Below, piece by piece: positions 9,295 through 18,110 of a stretch of DNA of 64,000 bases (position 1 is the first letter of the stretch; every line of letters begins with the position of its first letter). Below the pieces are notes generated by a model. The model searched no databases, was not told the DNA's origin, and was given only the letters and a program-made list of their open reading frames with translations. This stretch comes from Nitrospira japonica. Lineage in GTDB: Bacteria; Nitrospirota; Thermodesulfovibrionia; UBA6902. The DNA lies in assembly GCA_020723105.1 (NCBI GenBank), contig DYJL01000017.1, positions 1 to 64,000 on the forward strand, written 5' to 3'. The position numbers were made by a program, and so were the translations under genes.

Positions 9295-11001
9295 ATGTTG
9301 GTTGAAAAAAGACAAATAAAAAGATCTGATGCATTTCTTGTTGTAGAATTCAGACCCCACGGTAAAACAACAGAATATTCACTTGGTGTAACAAGTAATA
9401 TTTCTCACGAAGGTTTCAGTCTGGACTCACAGGTTTTTGATTTTAAACCCGGGGAGACCCTGGAATTCAGATTAAAACATCCTTATAGCAACCTGTCTGT
9501 TTCTGCAACAGGAAGAATAATCTGGAAAAAAGATTCCTGGTACAACTCTTTAACAGGGATAAAATTCATTGATATGGACGAGGAGGCTAAAACCAGAATA
9601 ACAAACCTCATCCATATGGAGCAGAATAAACCTTCTGCGTTATCTCTTAACAAAGATACCGATATCTCCATGACGCAGGAGGATAAAGAATCATCTTCAA
9701 CTATAACTATTAAAGAAGAGCCCTCCCCCTGGATGCCTCCTGATAATGGACAAACGGACCCCGAGGAAATTCATGCTGCACCTGAAAAGAAAAAAAATAT
9801 AAACCGTTTATACATTACAACAGTTACGATTGCTGTCATTATTTTAACTGCTACCTTTTACCTGATACTCAACGATTCCAAAGAAGAGAAAAAAAATGAT
9901 ATTCCTCCGTCTGTCAGTTCAGTTTCTCCCCAACAAACAGACAGGGGCCATTCCCTGGCAGATAACGATGAGACAAAGACTGACTCGCTGCCGGCACAGG
10001 AATTAACTGAGTCAGTTCAAACACAGACTGTGCTGGTGCAAGGAGATAAAAAAGAAAGTTCAGAGCAACCTGCTGTAAATCCAATTAAAAATAAACAGCT
10101 ATCTTCTGCAATTAATATACAAAACAGGCCCTCTATCTCACAGGAAATACCAAAGTCAGAAACATTTCCAGTGTCAGACTCTAAAGGTGAAATTGCAAAA
10201 AAAACCGGTAAAAGTGATTCGACTTCACTGGAAACAACTCTCAATATTCCTGAGAAGACAGAAGAAGAAATCAAACAAAGTTCCGACTCTAAAACGATAA
10301 CAACTACGGAAATAAAAGAGCAGTCAAGGCCCGAGGCCCCTTCCATGCTCAGAAACATTCCGGCAAATCAGGATGTTGAACTTCAAAAAATTCAGATTCA
10401 AAATACCCAGACCCCGCAAAACCGTTCGATATTATTTGAGGAATCATTCAACAGTAATTCTAACAATTGGGAAATATTTAATACTAATATGGCTTCAGCA
10501 CAAATAAAAAACGGCGAATACCGGATTGAAAACAAGAGGAAAAAAGGTCCGCACATTATATTCGCCCGCCAGACCCTTCCGTCTGATTCGGACTTTGTAA
10601 CAGAAGCTTCAATAAAGACTGAAAGAAACGCAAGTAATTATTCTTATGGCTTGGTTGTTAAAAACTCGGATAACCGTTCTTACGGCCTGGTTACGGGCGC
10701 CAAAGATACCCTGAATAACTATGCCTTTAAGATTAAAGAAGACGGCTCCTATTCAATTACGAGATCTCATAACGGCACTTCACAGGAGATTGCCGGTGGA
10801 AATGTTAGAAATTCTGGCCTCAATCAAAATGCAGTAAACACTTTAAAGATTGTAAGGCAAGGCAATAATATGAAATTCTATATTAACGATAACTTTATCC
10901 ATGAAATTTCAAATTTATCTTTTTTTGGAAATAAAACAGGCTTTATCGTTGAGGGAGAATCCAAGATTGCTGTTGAAAAAATACGTACAGAAACCCAATA
11001 A
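9295..11001 (+). CDS. PilZ-domain membrane protein with C-terminal LamG-like domain
   Basis: A 568-residue protein. Residues 1-105 form a PilZ domain with the c-di-GMP motifs RxxxR (R6-R10) and NISHEG (NxSxxG). A single membrane segment lies near 167-188 (LYITTVTIAVIILTATFYLIL). A Ser/Thr/Gln/Lys-rich low-complexity stretch spans about 195-370. The C-terminal 190 residues start with ILFEESFNSNSNNWEIF and resemble concanavalin-like/LamG-type beta-sandwich domains. The inferred topology is PilZ in the cytoplasm and sandwich domain in the periplasm, so c-di-GMP binding could be relayed across the membrane. It follows leuD and the GGDEF gene on the same strand. The start codon at 9295 is TTG or a nearby alternative. 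Confidence 0.8.
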   Translation: MLVEKRQIKRSDAFLVVEFRPHGKTTEYSLGVTSNISHEGFSLDSQVFDFKPGETLEFRLKHPYSNLSVSATGRIIWKKDSWYNSLTGIKFIDMDEEAKTRITNLIHMEQNKPSALSLNKDTDISMTQEDKESSSTITIKEEPSPWMPPDNGQTDPEEIHAAPEKKKNINRLYITTVTIAVIILTATFYLILNDSKEEKKNDIPPSVSSVSPQQTDRGHSLADNDETKTDSLPAQELTESVQTQTVLVQGDKKESSEQPAVNPIKNKQLSSAINIQNRPSISQEIPKSETFPVSDSKGEIAKKTGKSDSTSLETTLNIPEKTEEEIKQSSDSKTITTTEIKEQSRPEAPSMLRNIPANQDVELQKIQIQNTQTPQNRSILFEESFNSNSNNWEIFNTNMASAQIKNGEYRIENKRKKGPHIIFARQTLPSDSDFVTEASIKTERNASNYSYGLVVKNSDNRSYGLVTGAKDTLNNYAFKIKEDGSYSITRSHNGTSQEIAGGNVRNSGLNQNAVNTLKIVRQGNNMKFYINDNFIHEISNLSFFGNKTGFIVEGESKIAVEKIRTETQ

Positions 11002-11005
11002 CATC

Positions 11006-11683
11006 ATGAAATACTTAAGATCACTGATTGCAATAGTTCTAATACTCAGCCTCTATAACTGCTCTACCATGAGTGTTAATAAGCAGGTAACCAGTCTTTC
11101 AGCAATCACAGCAAACAAAACCTACCAACTCAGGGTGCGCTCAGGGAATATATACTTGGACAAAATTATTCATGAATATGCCTCAACCGGATTCGGACCT
11201 TATCTGCAAATGTCCAGCAAGAAGATTCCTAACAGTCTTATCGAAATAGTTTTTACAGGCACATCCAAACATGGAGACGCAGGTTATACAACAAATGTCC
11301 TGTATGGAGATACCTGGTACACTGCCGATGATAATTCAGGCATAAAAAGTTACAACCCGATGGCAGAAACAGAAATCAGTCCCGGCAGGATATTATCATC
11401 TCAGCAAAGTACCATGATTGTGACTCTTAAAGATCTTGAAGGCAAAATTTTATGGGGTGCACACTATAACTACAAAGGCGCTTACGAGGTTTCCGGCTTG
11501 TATACAAAAACGGCTGATGAAGCTGTCAGGCTTTCTCTTGACAGAATTCTCCAGCAGTTTGAAAAGGATTTTATAATAATCCCGGAACCCGGGAACAAAA
11601 CGCAGAATAAAAAACCTACTATCGCCCTTATTGTAGAAAAGCAAAAATCTCCGGCACCTCAAACAAGTCTTCCTCATGATTGA
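11006..11683 (+). CDS. Putative lipoprotein of unknown function
   Basis: A 225-residue protein. The start is set at MKYLRSLIAIVLILSLYNCS, which reads as a signal peptide ending in a loose lipobox LYNC (residues 16-19); the frame is open upstream but overlaps the preceding gene. The mature part has no family I recognise. It is rich in beta-forming residues, with a pattern like DLEGKILWGAHY seen in small outer-membrane-associated lipoproteins. It starts five bases after the PilZ gene, so the two are probably cotranscribed and may work together at the envelope. Confidence 0.65.
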   Translation: MKYLRSLIAIVLILSLYNCSTMSVNKQVTSLSAITANKTYQLRVRSGNIYLDKIIHEYASTGFGPYLQMSSKKIPNSLIEIVFTGTSKHGDAGYTTNVLYGDTWYTADDNSGIKSYNPMAETEISPGRILSSQQSTMIVTLKDLEGKILWGAHYNYKGAYEVSGLYTKTADEAVRLSLDRILQQFEKDFIIIPEPGNKTQNKKPTIALIVEKQKSPAPQTSLPHD

Positions 11684-11751
11684 ATCGCCCAGCAGATTTT
11701 GATAGAATTGAACAAAAATTAAAACCTTAACTGTAATAATCAAATCTGAAT

Positions 11752-12771
11752 TTGTCATACAACAATAAAAATACCATAGGGGTCCTTTTGCTGAACATGG
11801 GAGGTCCCGATTCTCTTCATGCTGTAAGACCTTTCCTGTATAATCTTTTTTCAGACAGGGACATTATCAGACTCGGACCGTCCTTCATGCAAAGACCTAT
11901 GGCATGGCTTATCTCAAGTTTTCGTTCAGGGAAAACCGAACAGATGTACGAGCAAATTGGTGGAAAATCACCAATACTTGATATCACTACTGCCCAGGCA
12001 GAGGCCCTGGAGAAAGAACTGAACAGTTGCAGTTTGCAAGTCCCAGGTTCCAGGCTGTTCAAAGTCTATGTAGGGATGCGCTACTGGCATCCTTTTATTA
12101 AAAATACCGTAGATAAAATTATCCGGGATGACATTAAAGATCTCATGGTCCTTAGCCTATATCCTCATTATTCAAAGGCTACAACAGGATCAGCAATCGC
12201 CGATTTTAAAAAGGCGATTACTGAATTTCAAATTTCAAATTTCAAATTTCAAATTCATTATATTGATCGCTGGTATGATTTTTCTCCCTATATAGATGCT
12301 CTCTCTGCAATTATTGCTGAAGGGATATCAGAATTCAAAGGTGAAAGTTTTGATTTGCTTTACAGCGCGCACAGCTTGCCAAAGTCGTTTATTGACGAAG
12401 GAGATCCATATCTGGACCACATTAAAGCTACAATCGCAGCGGTTAACTCATCCCTTGTCACTCGTTACTCATTGCTTTTCAATTGGCACCTCTCTTTTCA
12501 AAGCAAGACAGGGCCGGTTAAATGGTTAGAGCCCTCAACAGAGGAAACAATTAAAACCCTTGCACACTCAGACTGTAAGAATTTGTTCGTTGTGCCAATC
12601 AGCTTCGTATCAGACCACATTGAAACACTATACGAAATAGATATTCTCTATAAAAAATTAGCGGAAGAATATGGGGTAAATCTAAAAAGATGCAAAGCCT
12701 TTAATACTGACAGTAAATTTATCCTTGCAATAAAAGACTTAATTCAGAACAGGCTTAAGGGGGTAAAATGA
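11752..12771 (+). CDS. hemH: Ferrochelatase
   Basis: A 339-residue ferrochelatase inserting iron into a porphyrin. The N-terminus VLLLNMGGPDS and the SAHSLPKSFIDEGDPY region with its active-site histidine are conserved. The start codon appears to be TTG with no clear ribosome site, so the exact N-terminus is uncertain. Several family-atypical stretches look repeat-derived: a 7-bp tandem repeat gives residues FQISNFKFQI (12224-12256), and SCSLQVPGSRL and SSLVTRYSLLF look similar in kind. It overlaps hemY by ATGA. Confidence 0.93.
   Translation: MSYNNKNTIGVLLLNMGGPDSLHAVRPFLYNLFSDRDIIRLGPSFMQRPMAWLISSFRSGKTEQMYEQIGGKSPILDITTAQAEALEKELNSCSLQVPGSRLFKVYVGMRYWHPFIKNTVDKIIRDDIKDLMVLSLYPHYSKATTGSAIADFKKAITEFQISNFKFQIHYIDRWYDFSPYIDALSAIIAEGISEFKGESFDLLYSAHSLPKSFIDEGDPYLDHIKATIAAVNSSLVTRYSLLFNWHLSFQSKTGPVKWLEPSTEETIKTLAHSDCKNLFVVPISFVSDHIETLYEIDILYKKLAEEYGVNLKRCKAFNTDSKFILAIKDLIQNRLKGVK
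12224..12256 (+). repeat. 7-bp tandem repeat inside hemH
   Basis: Four exact copies of AATTTCA followed by a partial AATTC lie in the hemH coding frame. Three units equal 21 bp, so adding or losing three units keeps the frame. They encode the inserted peptide around ISNFKFQI. A related AATTTCAAATTTTAGATT string occurs in lpxK near 50006. Confidence 0.9.
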
Positions 12772-14156
12772 AACGAGTAGTCATCGTCGGCGGTGGAATT
12801 TCAGGGCTTACAGTTGCATATTCACTCCTTAACAGTCACAAGTTGCAAGTTACAGATTCCAGGTTTGACATTACAGTTTTTGAGTCTGATAACAGGACCG
12901 GCGGAAAAATATGGACCGAAAAAACAGATGGTTTCCTTTGCGAGAAAGGAGCAAACGGCTTTCTTGACAATAAACCGCAAACCCTTAAATTATGTAACAG
13001 TCTGGGCATTGATCCACTACGCAGCAATGAAAATTCTAAAAAACGGTATATTTTTGTAAATGGGCAACTCAATGCCTTGCCGGAATCACCACCTGCATTT
13101 ATAAAGTCAGACCTTCTTTCATGGAGGGGAAAACTCCGGATACTGTTTGAGTATAATGCACCAAAGGGACCTGAAGATGAGACTGTCGCTGATTTTATTA
13201 TTCGGCGGCTTGGACGTGAAGCGCTTGATAAACTCATAGATCCGATGGCATCAGGAATTTATGCCGGAGATCCGTACAAAATGAGCATGAAAAGCTGTTT
13301 CTCAAAAATAAAAGACCTCGAACAGGAACACGGTGGCCTCATAAAGGCATTACTTAAAATACGCAAAGAAAAAAAACATCTGCAGAAAGCCCCCGGTGAG
13401 AAAGTATCCGTTGCTCCAGGCGGCACTCTGACATCATTTTTTAACGGAGCACAAACAATAACAGACACCCTTACAGCGCAACTTGGAAACAGCATACATC
13501 TTGGAGTTTCAGTTCACGGGATTGAGAAAAACGGTGACATGTATCGGCTCTACACATCCAAAGATACTGTAGAAGCAGATATCGTAATTCTTGCATCGCC
13601 AGCTTATGCCACTGCTAATATCCTGAAAGATTTTGACAGCGATATTTCAAAAACACTCTCTGACATCCCCTACCCTCACGTATCCGTTGTATGTTTCGGC
13701 TACAAAAAAGAAAAAGTCGGGCACCCATTAAATGGTTTTGGTTTTCTGGTCCCTTATATTGAAGGACGAAAAATTCTCGGCACTCTCTGGGATTCAAGCA
13801 TATTCCCGAACAGGGCTGCTGAGGGATATACCCTGTTAAGAACCATGGTCGGCGGAGCCAAGGCACCGGAAATGGCAACACTCTCTGATGAAAAAATTAT
13901 AACCCTGGTATTTGATGAACTGAAACCGATACTGGATCTTAAAAAAGATCCTGACATGGTAAGAATCTACAGGTGGGAGAAGGCCATACCCCAGTATGTT
14001 CTTGGACACAGCCGAAAGTTGCAACTGATTGAAGAAAGATTAAAAAATTATCCAGGATTATATCTGACAGGCAACGCTTACAAAGGAATCGGGATGAATG
14101 ATTGTATAGAGCATGGTTACAGGCTGGCAGATGAAATAATAAGCAATTTCAAGTAA
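12768..14156 (+). CDS. hemY: Protoporphyrinogen oxidase (HemY-type)
   Basis: A 462-residue FAD amine-oxidase-like protein that oxidises protoporphyrinogen IX (or coproporphyrinogen III in the coproporphyrin-dependent route). The dinucleotide-binding motif GGGISGLTVAYS starts at residue 8, and the C-terminal TGNAYKGIGMNDCIEHG segment fits the FAD-binding end. A short stretch after the first helix (NSHKLQVTDSRF) looks like the repeat-derived insert seen in hemH. Translationally coupled to hemH. Which haem route is used cannot be decided without hemE/hemQ/ahb genes. Confidence 0.9.
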   Translation: MKRVVIVGGGISGLTVAYSLLNSHKLQVTDSRFDITVFESDNRTGGKIWTEKTDGFLCEKGANGFLDNKPQTLKLCNSLGIDPLRSNENSKKRYIFVNGQLNALPESPPAFIKSDLLSWRGKLRILFEYNAPKGPEDETVADFIIRRLGREALDKLIDPMASGIYAGDPYKMSMKSCFSKIKDLEQEHGGLIKALLKIRKEKKHLQKAPGEKVSVAPGGTLTSFFNGAQTITDTLTAQLGNSIHLGVSVHGIEKNGDMYRLYTSKDTVEADIVILASPAYATANILKDFDSDISKTLSDIPYPHVSVVCFGYKKEKVGHPLNGFGFLVPYIEGRKILGTLWDSSIFPNRAAEGYTLLRTMVGGAKAPEMATLSDEKIITLVFDELKPILDLKKDPDMVRIYRWEKAIPQYVLGHSRKLQLIEERLKNYPGLYLTGNAYKGIGMNDCIEHGYRLADEIISNFK

Positions 14157-14190
14157 GCGGGCATTGCAACAAACCCTCACAATCTTTTTC

Positions 14191-15225
14191 TCACACATCT
14201 TCCGTATAAATCTCAAACAGAGACAGGCATAATGCTGCAATCAGCGGCCCGAGGATAAAACCGAGAAAGCCAAGAAATTTGATCCCGCCGAGGACGCTGA
14301 AGAATACAAGAAGTGTATGAAGCTTTGCCTTGCCTCCAATTATTAAAGGCTTCAAGACGCTGTCCACGCTGCTGATTATCAAAGCCCCAAAAAGCATAAG
14401 GCCTATTCCCTTTCCCAGACTGCCTGACAAGATTAAGATAAAAGCCGCCGGCCCCCACACAAGAAAAGTCCCAAAGAGAGGGACTAAAGAGGTAATCGCC
14501 ATTACAGTTCCCCAGAATACAGATGAAGGCAGTCCTAATATCCAGAAGGCCAGCCCGCCAAGCATCCCCTGAGCAAGCCCTACAGCAATCTGCCCGTATA
14601 CTGCCGCTACTACTGTTTCCTTGACACGCTCTACCAATTTGTGCTTTTGTTCTTCGGAAAAGGGAAGAAGTTTTTTCAGATACTCGGTGAGTGTTTCGCC
14701 ATCTTTTAAAAAATAATAAATGGTCAAACACATAATAATAAAATTTAATGCAAGCACAAATACGTTCGCAAAGATATCCGAAATGTGTTTTACAATATAT
14801 CCGCCGACTGACTTTAAAGTAGCTACAAGGCTTTCCTGAAGATTAAAGCCTTCCAGCATGTTGTAGGACGAAAGTTTCTGAAGCAGCTCCTGAAGCTGTG
14901 GATATGACTGTATATTTGCGATGGACTCAAGGCCCTTTTCTTCAATTGCGCTATATACCCCTGTAATTTCACCAGTGAGAGATCTGACAATAAAAGAAAA
15001 CGGTCCAAACATTGTTATCATGATTGCAATCAATGTAAGAAGAGATGCAGCCCATGGGCGTTTAAGGAATTTCATAAACAAATTGTAAAGCGGATAAAAA
15101 GTAATGCTCAGCACCATAGCCCAGGCGATTGTGATAAGGAAGGGATTTAATATTTTATAGAAAAGATAGAACAGTAATAGAACTATTGCTAAATATATTA
15201 TTGTGGATAAGCGTTCAGTCTGCAT
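14191..15225 (-). CDS. AI-2E family transporter (PerM/UPF0118)
   Basis: A 344-residue inner-membrane protein with about seven to eight hydrophobic helices. It shows the family pattern of two N-terminal helices, a soluble segment (about 75-150) and a dense C-terminal helix bundle. The GQIAVGLAQGMLGGLAFWILG and LVPLFGTFLVWGPAA regions are characteristic. Members export small molecules or act as Na+/H+ antiporters; the substrate cannot be predicted. It is the last gene of the amidase/aminoacylase strand and converges with hemY. Confidence 0.88.
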   Translation of the reverse strand: MQTERLSTIIYLAIVLLLFYLFYKILNPFLITIAWAMVLSITFYPLYNLFMKFLKRPWAASLLTLIAIMITMFGPFSFIVRSLTGEITGVYSAIEEKGLESIANIQSYPQLQELLQKLSSYNMLEGFNLQESLVATLKSVGGYIVKHISDIFANVFVLALNFIIMCLTIYYFLKDGETLTEYLKKLLPFSEEQKHKLVERVKETVVAAVYGQIAVGLAQGMLGGLAFWILGLPSSVFWGTVMAITSLVPLFGTFLVWGPAAFILILSGSLGKGIGLMLFGALIISSVDSVLKPLIIGGKAKLHTLLVFFSVLGGIKFLGFLGFILGPLIAALCLSLFEIYTEDV

Positions 15226-15286
15226 TGATTATAACCTCTCGATCCAGGTTTTCAATCAGCATTTTACATTTGTCAGTCTTCATTTA

Positions 15287-16876
15287 TCAACACTGCCTCA
15301 ATATTCTACCTGGCAGCACTCCTGTGATTTCACCTTCGGAAACCACAGGGACCCCGTTAATGAATACATGATAAATGCCTTCCGGTTTTCTAAACGGGTT
15401 GTTGAAGTCTGAGGTGTCGTTTACCTTCTCAGGATTAAAGATCGTGATGTCAGCAAAATATCCTTTTGCAATAACGCCTCGATGTTTAATCTTAAATATC
15501 CGGGCAGGTAAACCAGTCATTTTATATATTGCCTCGCTCAGTGTTAAAAGTTGTTCCTCTCTGACATATTTTCCCAATATTCTCGGAAAACTTCCAAAAC
15601 CCCTCGGGTGAGGTTTGCCCTTTGCCGTGACTCCGTCAAAACTCCTTGCGCTGCTGTCTGAACCTATCATAGTGTATGGCTGTTTTAATATGGCTTCCAG
15701 ATTCATTTCATTCATTGAGAAAAATATTGCTCCTACCTTTAGATTTTCTTCAATGAGAATATCGAACAAACAATCTACCGGCTGTTTATTTAGAAATCTG
15801 CTTATCTCAGAAAGAGGCTTGCCTTCCATCCATTTGTTTTTAGTCAGAAGCACTGATGAAATTGTTATCTTATTCCAGTAATCTTCTTCAGGATGTTCAG
15901 TCAATATATTCTTTTTAATATCTTCCTGCACCTTTGAATTTCTTAACTTTCTCAACTCTTCTTCATGCCCGCCTTCAAAAACCCACGAAGGCAAAACCAC
16001 ATCAAGGTCTGTGCTTGCGGCAATATATGGATATCTGTCGCACGACAGTGAAATACCGACTTTATCTGCCATATCAAACCGCTGAAAGACTTCTTGAATC
16101 TTCCACCAATTGTTTGCACCGCTTGTTTTTAAATGCGATATATGGGTTCGGACTCCAGACGCACGGGCTATCGTTATTGCCTCATCAACTGCCTCAAGAA
16201 GCCTGTCCCCCTCACTCCTCATATGCGTCGTATACATCCCGTTATTTCTTGCAGCCTCACGTGCCAGATATACCAACTCCGGAACTTCGGAATAAACTCC
16301 AGGCGGGTATATAAGTCCTGTGGATAAACCTCTTGCACCTGCATTCATTGCGTCTCTCAGAAACGATATCATTTCTTTTAAGTGGGTCCCCGAGGGCGAT
16401 CTGTCATCATATCCAACTACAGACGCCCTTATGTTCCCGTGACCTGCGAGGGTAATAAAATTAGCGGCAAATTTTCTTTCTTCCAGAAGGTCGAAATATT
16501 CTGAAAAGGTATGCCACCTGTCTTTGATATCCAGATTCTTCAAATCCTGCTCTCTTTGTTCAAAAGCAGCCCCAAATAGAGGCGCTGCTGATAACCCGCA
16601 GTTGCCGTTTATTTCTGTTGTTATTCCCTGACAGATTTTACCCTCGGCCCTGCCGTCAGCAAGCAGAGTAAATTCAGAATGCGAATGAGCATCAATAAAA
16701 CCCGGACAGATACAACAGCCTCTGGCATCAATTACCTTTTCAGCCTTAACATGAGAAAGGTCGCCGATTTCTGTTATCGTATCTCCCTCGATAGCAATAT
16801 CAGCTCTGAACAGTTCACTGTCTTTATTTGAACCGTCAATAATAAACCCATCTTTAATTAGATAGCTAATACTCAT
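15287..16876 (-). CDS. N-acyl-D-amino-acid deacylase (D-aminoacylase)
   Basis: A 529-residue amidohydrolase. The metal motif PGFIDAHSHSEF is near residue 59, followed by NGNCGLSAAP, the metal-site histidines in THMRSEGD and THISHLKTSG, and a late GSDSSARSFDG motif. These are typical of the D-aminoacylase/N-acyl-D-glutamate deacylase group, which removes acyl groups from D-amino acids. It starts two bases after the amidase gene ends, so the pair is an operon. That fits a role in processing D-amino acids from peptidoglycan (inference). Confidence 0.88.
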   Translation of the reverse strand: MSISYLIKDGFIIDGSNKDSELFRADIAIEGDTITEIGDLSHVKAEKVIDARGCCICPGFIDAHSHSEFTLLADGRAEGKICQGITTEINGNCGLSAAPLFGAAFEQREQDLKNLDIKDRWHTFSEYFDLLEERKFAANFITLAGHGNIRASVVGYDDRSPSGTHLKEMISFLRDAMNAGARGLSTGLIYPPGVYSEVPELVYLAREAARNNGMYTTHMRSEGDRLLEAVDEAITIARASGVRTHISHLKTSGANNWWKIQEVFQRFDMADKVGISLSCDRYPYIAASTDLDVVLPSWVFEGGHEEELRKLRNSKVQEDIKKNILTEHPEEDYWNKITISSVLLTKNKWMEGKPLSEISRFLNKQPVDCLFDILIEENLKVGAIFFSMNEMNLEAILKQPYTMIGSDSSARSFDGVTAKGKPHPRGFGSFPRILGKYVREEQLLTLSEAIYKMTGLPARIFKIKHRGVIAKGYFADITIFNPEKVNDTSDFNNPFRKPEGIYHVFINGVPVVSEGEITGVLPGRILRQC

Positions 16877-16878
16877 GA

Positions 16879-18057
16879 TTATGGAAGGGGACTATCGGAC
16901 ACCAGATTAAAGCCTTCACCATTCTTCTTCATAACAACTGTGGTCCGTGTCATATAGGAATTGACCCCTGTGGCAATGGCCTCTGCAATTCTGTCTTTAT
17001 AAAGCTCTTCGGTAAGTCTCTTTTCTTCTTCATCATTGCTTATAAAAGATATCTCAACAAGAATTGACGGTATCTCAGCTCCTACCAGCACATAAAAAAA
17101 AGCATATTTAACACCCAGGTCCTGAATCTTGCTGTAGTTTTCTTTCAGCGTGTTAACCATTGCATTTTGTATACTCGCTGCAAGCCTCATTGATTCTTCA
17201 TTTTTATTTTTCCTGGCAAGATCATAAAGAATCGTCTGCAATTCGCTTCTCATCTTTTCCATTTTTTTAAATGATATTTTGTTCTCCCTCGCTGCAACCC
17301 TCATGGCTTCTGCATCATTGGTCCAGTTCAGAAAATACGTCTCTATGCCTCTTGCCTCTTTTCGGGGGCTTGCATTGGCATGAATAGATATAAAGAGATC
17401 AGCTTTTTTTGAATTTGCTATCTCTGTCCTTTCATTAAGGGGAATAAAAATGTCTTTATCTCTCGTAAATATTACCTCAGCTCCATACCTGGCTGTAAGA
17501 ATCGCACCAAGTTTCCTGCCGACAGAGAGTACGATATCCTTCTCCTGCACTCCGCTCGGACCTATCGCTCCCGGGTCGTCACCCCCATGCCCCGGATCTA
17601 TTACAATTCTCTTTATTTCATCAAGTCCGGCTACCACCTCTTCCTGCTCCTTTGGTGATGTTCCTGCATACTCTTTGTCATATATATCAATGACCAACCT
17701 GTATGGATTCTCAAGCATGAATGTATAGAAATTTTCACCTTTCTGAAGTTCAAACACTACCCGTACAGTACTCCTGTCAAACTGGGCTATGCGTACGGTT
17801 TTCAGAAGGCCATCATCTATTATCACCGGAGAAGCTATTTTCTTCTGAAGCGAGCAATCCTTAAGATCAAAATATAATCTGTCTGGCTTGGGAAGGCGGT
17901 TCTTTGTGAATTCAATTGCATTGTCGATTTCAACAACAACCCTTGTGTGATTTTTATACGATTCTACACGAAGTCCGTTAACTGAGGTAAGCTTTGAGGC
18001 TTTGCTATGACTTGCAAAAAAACATAATATCAAAAGGACTATTAAAGCCTTTTTCAT
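16879..18057 (-). CDS. N-acetylmuramoyl-L-alanine amidase (AmiC-like)
   Basis: A 392-residue secreted zinc amidase. It has a signal peptide (1-20), an AMIN domain (about 25-130) that localises such enzymes, and an Amidase_3 domain (about 148-375). Zinc and catalytic residues are seen in DPGHGG, QEKD, SIHAN and VEISF. It cleaves the amide between muramic acid and the stem peptide during cell separation. A second, shorter Amidase_3 gene is at 41061-42029. Confidence 0.93.
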   Translation of the reverse strand: MKKALIVLLILCFFASHSKASKLTSVNGLRVESYKNHTRVVVEIDNAIEFTKNRLPKPDRLYFDLKDCSLQKKIASPVIIDDGLLKTVRIAQFDRSTVRVVFELQKGENFYTFMLENPYRLVIDIYDKEYAGTSPKEQEEVVAGLDEIKRIVIDPGHGGDDPGAIGPSGVQEKDIVLSVGRKLGAILTARYGAEVIFTRDKDIFIPLNERTEIANSKKADLFISIHANASPRKEARGIETYFLNWTNDAEAMRVAARENKISFKKMEKMRSELQTILYDLARKNKNEESMRLAASIQNAMVNTLKENYSKIQDLGVKYAFFYVLVGAEIPSILVEISFISNDEEEKRLTEELYKDRIAEAIATGVNSYMTRTTVVMKKNGEGFNLVSDSPLP

Positions 18058-18110
18058 ATAATATTTTTAAAGCAAAGCCTTTTAAATGTCAATAGTTATA
18101 AGACGTTAGA

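Noticed and set aside
12224-12256. CRISPR-like repeats
   Set aside because: The units are 7 bp with no spacers and lie inside hemH; no cas genes are in the window.
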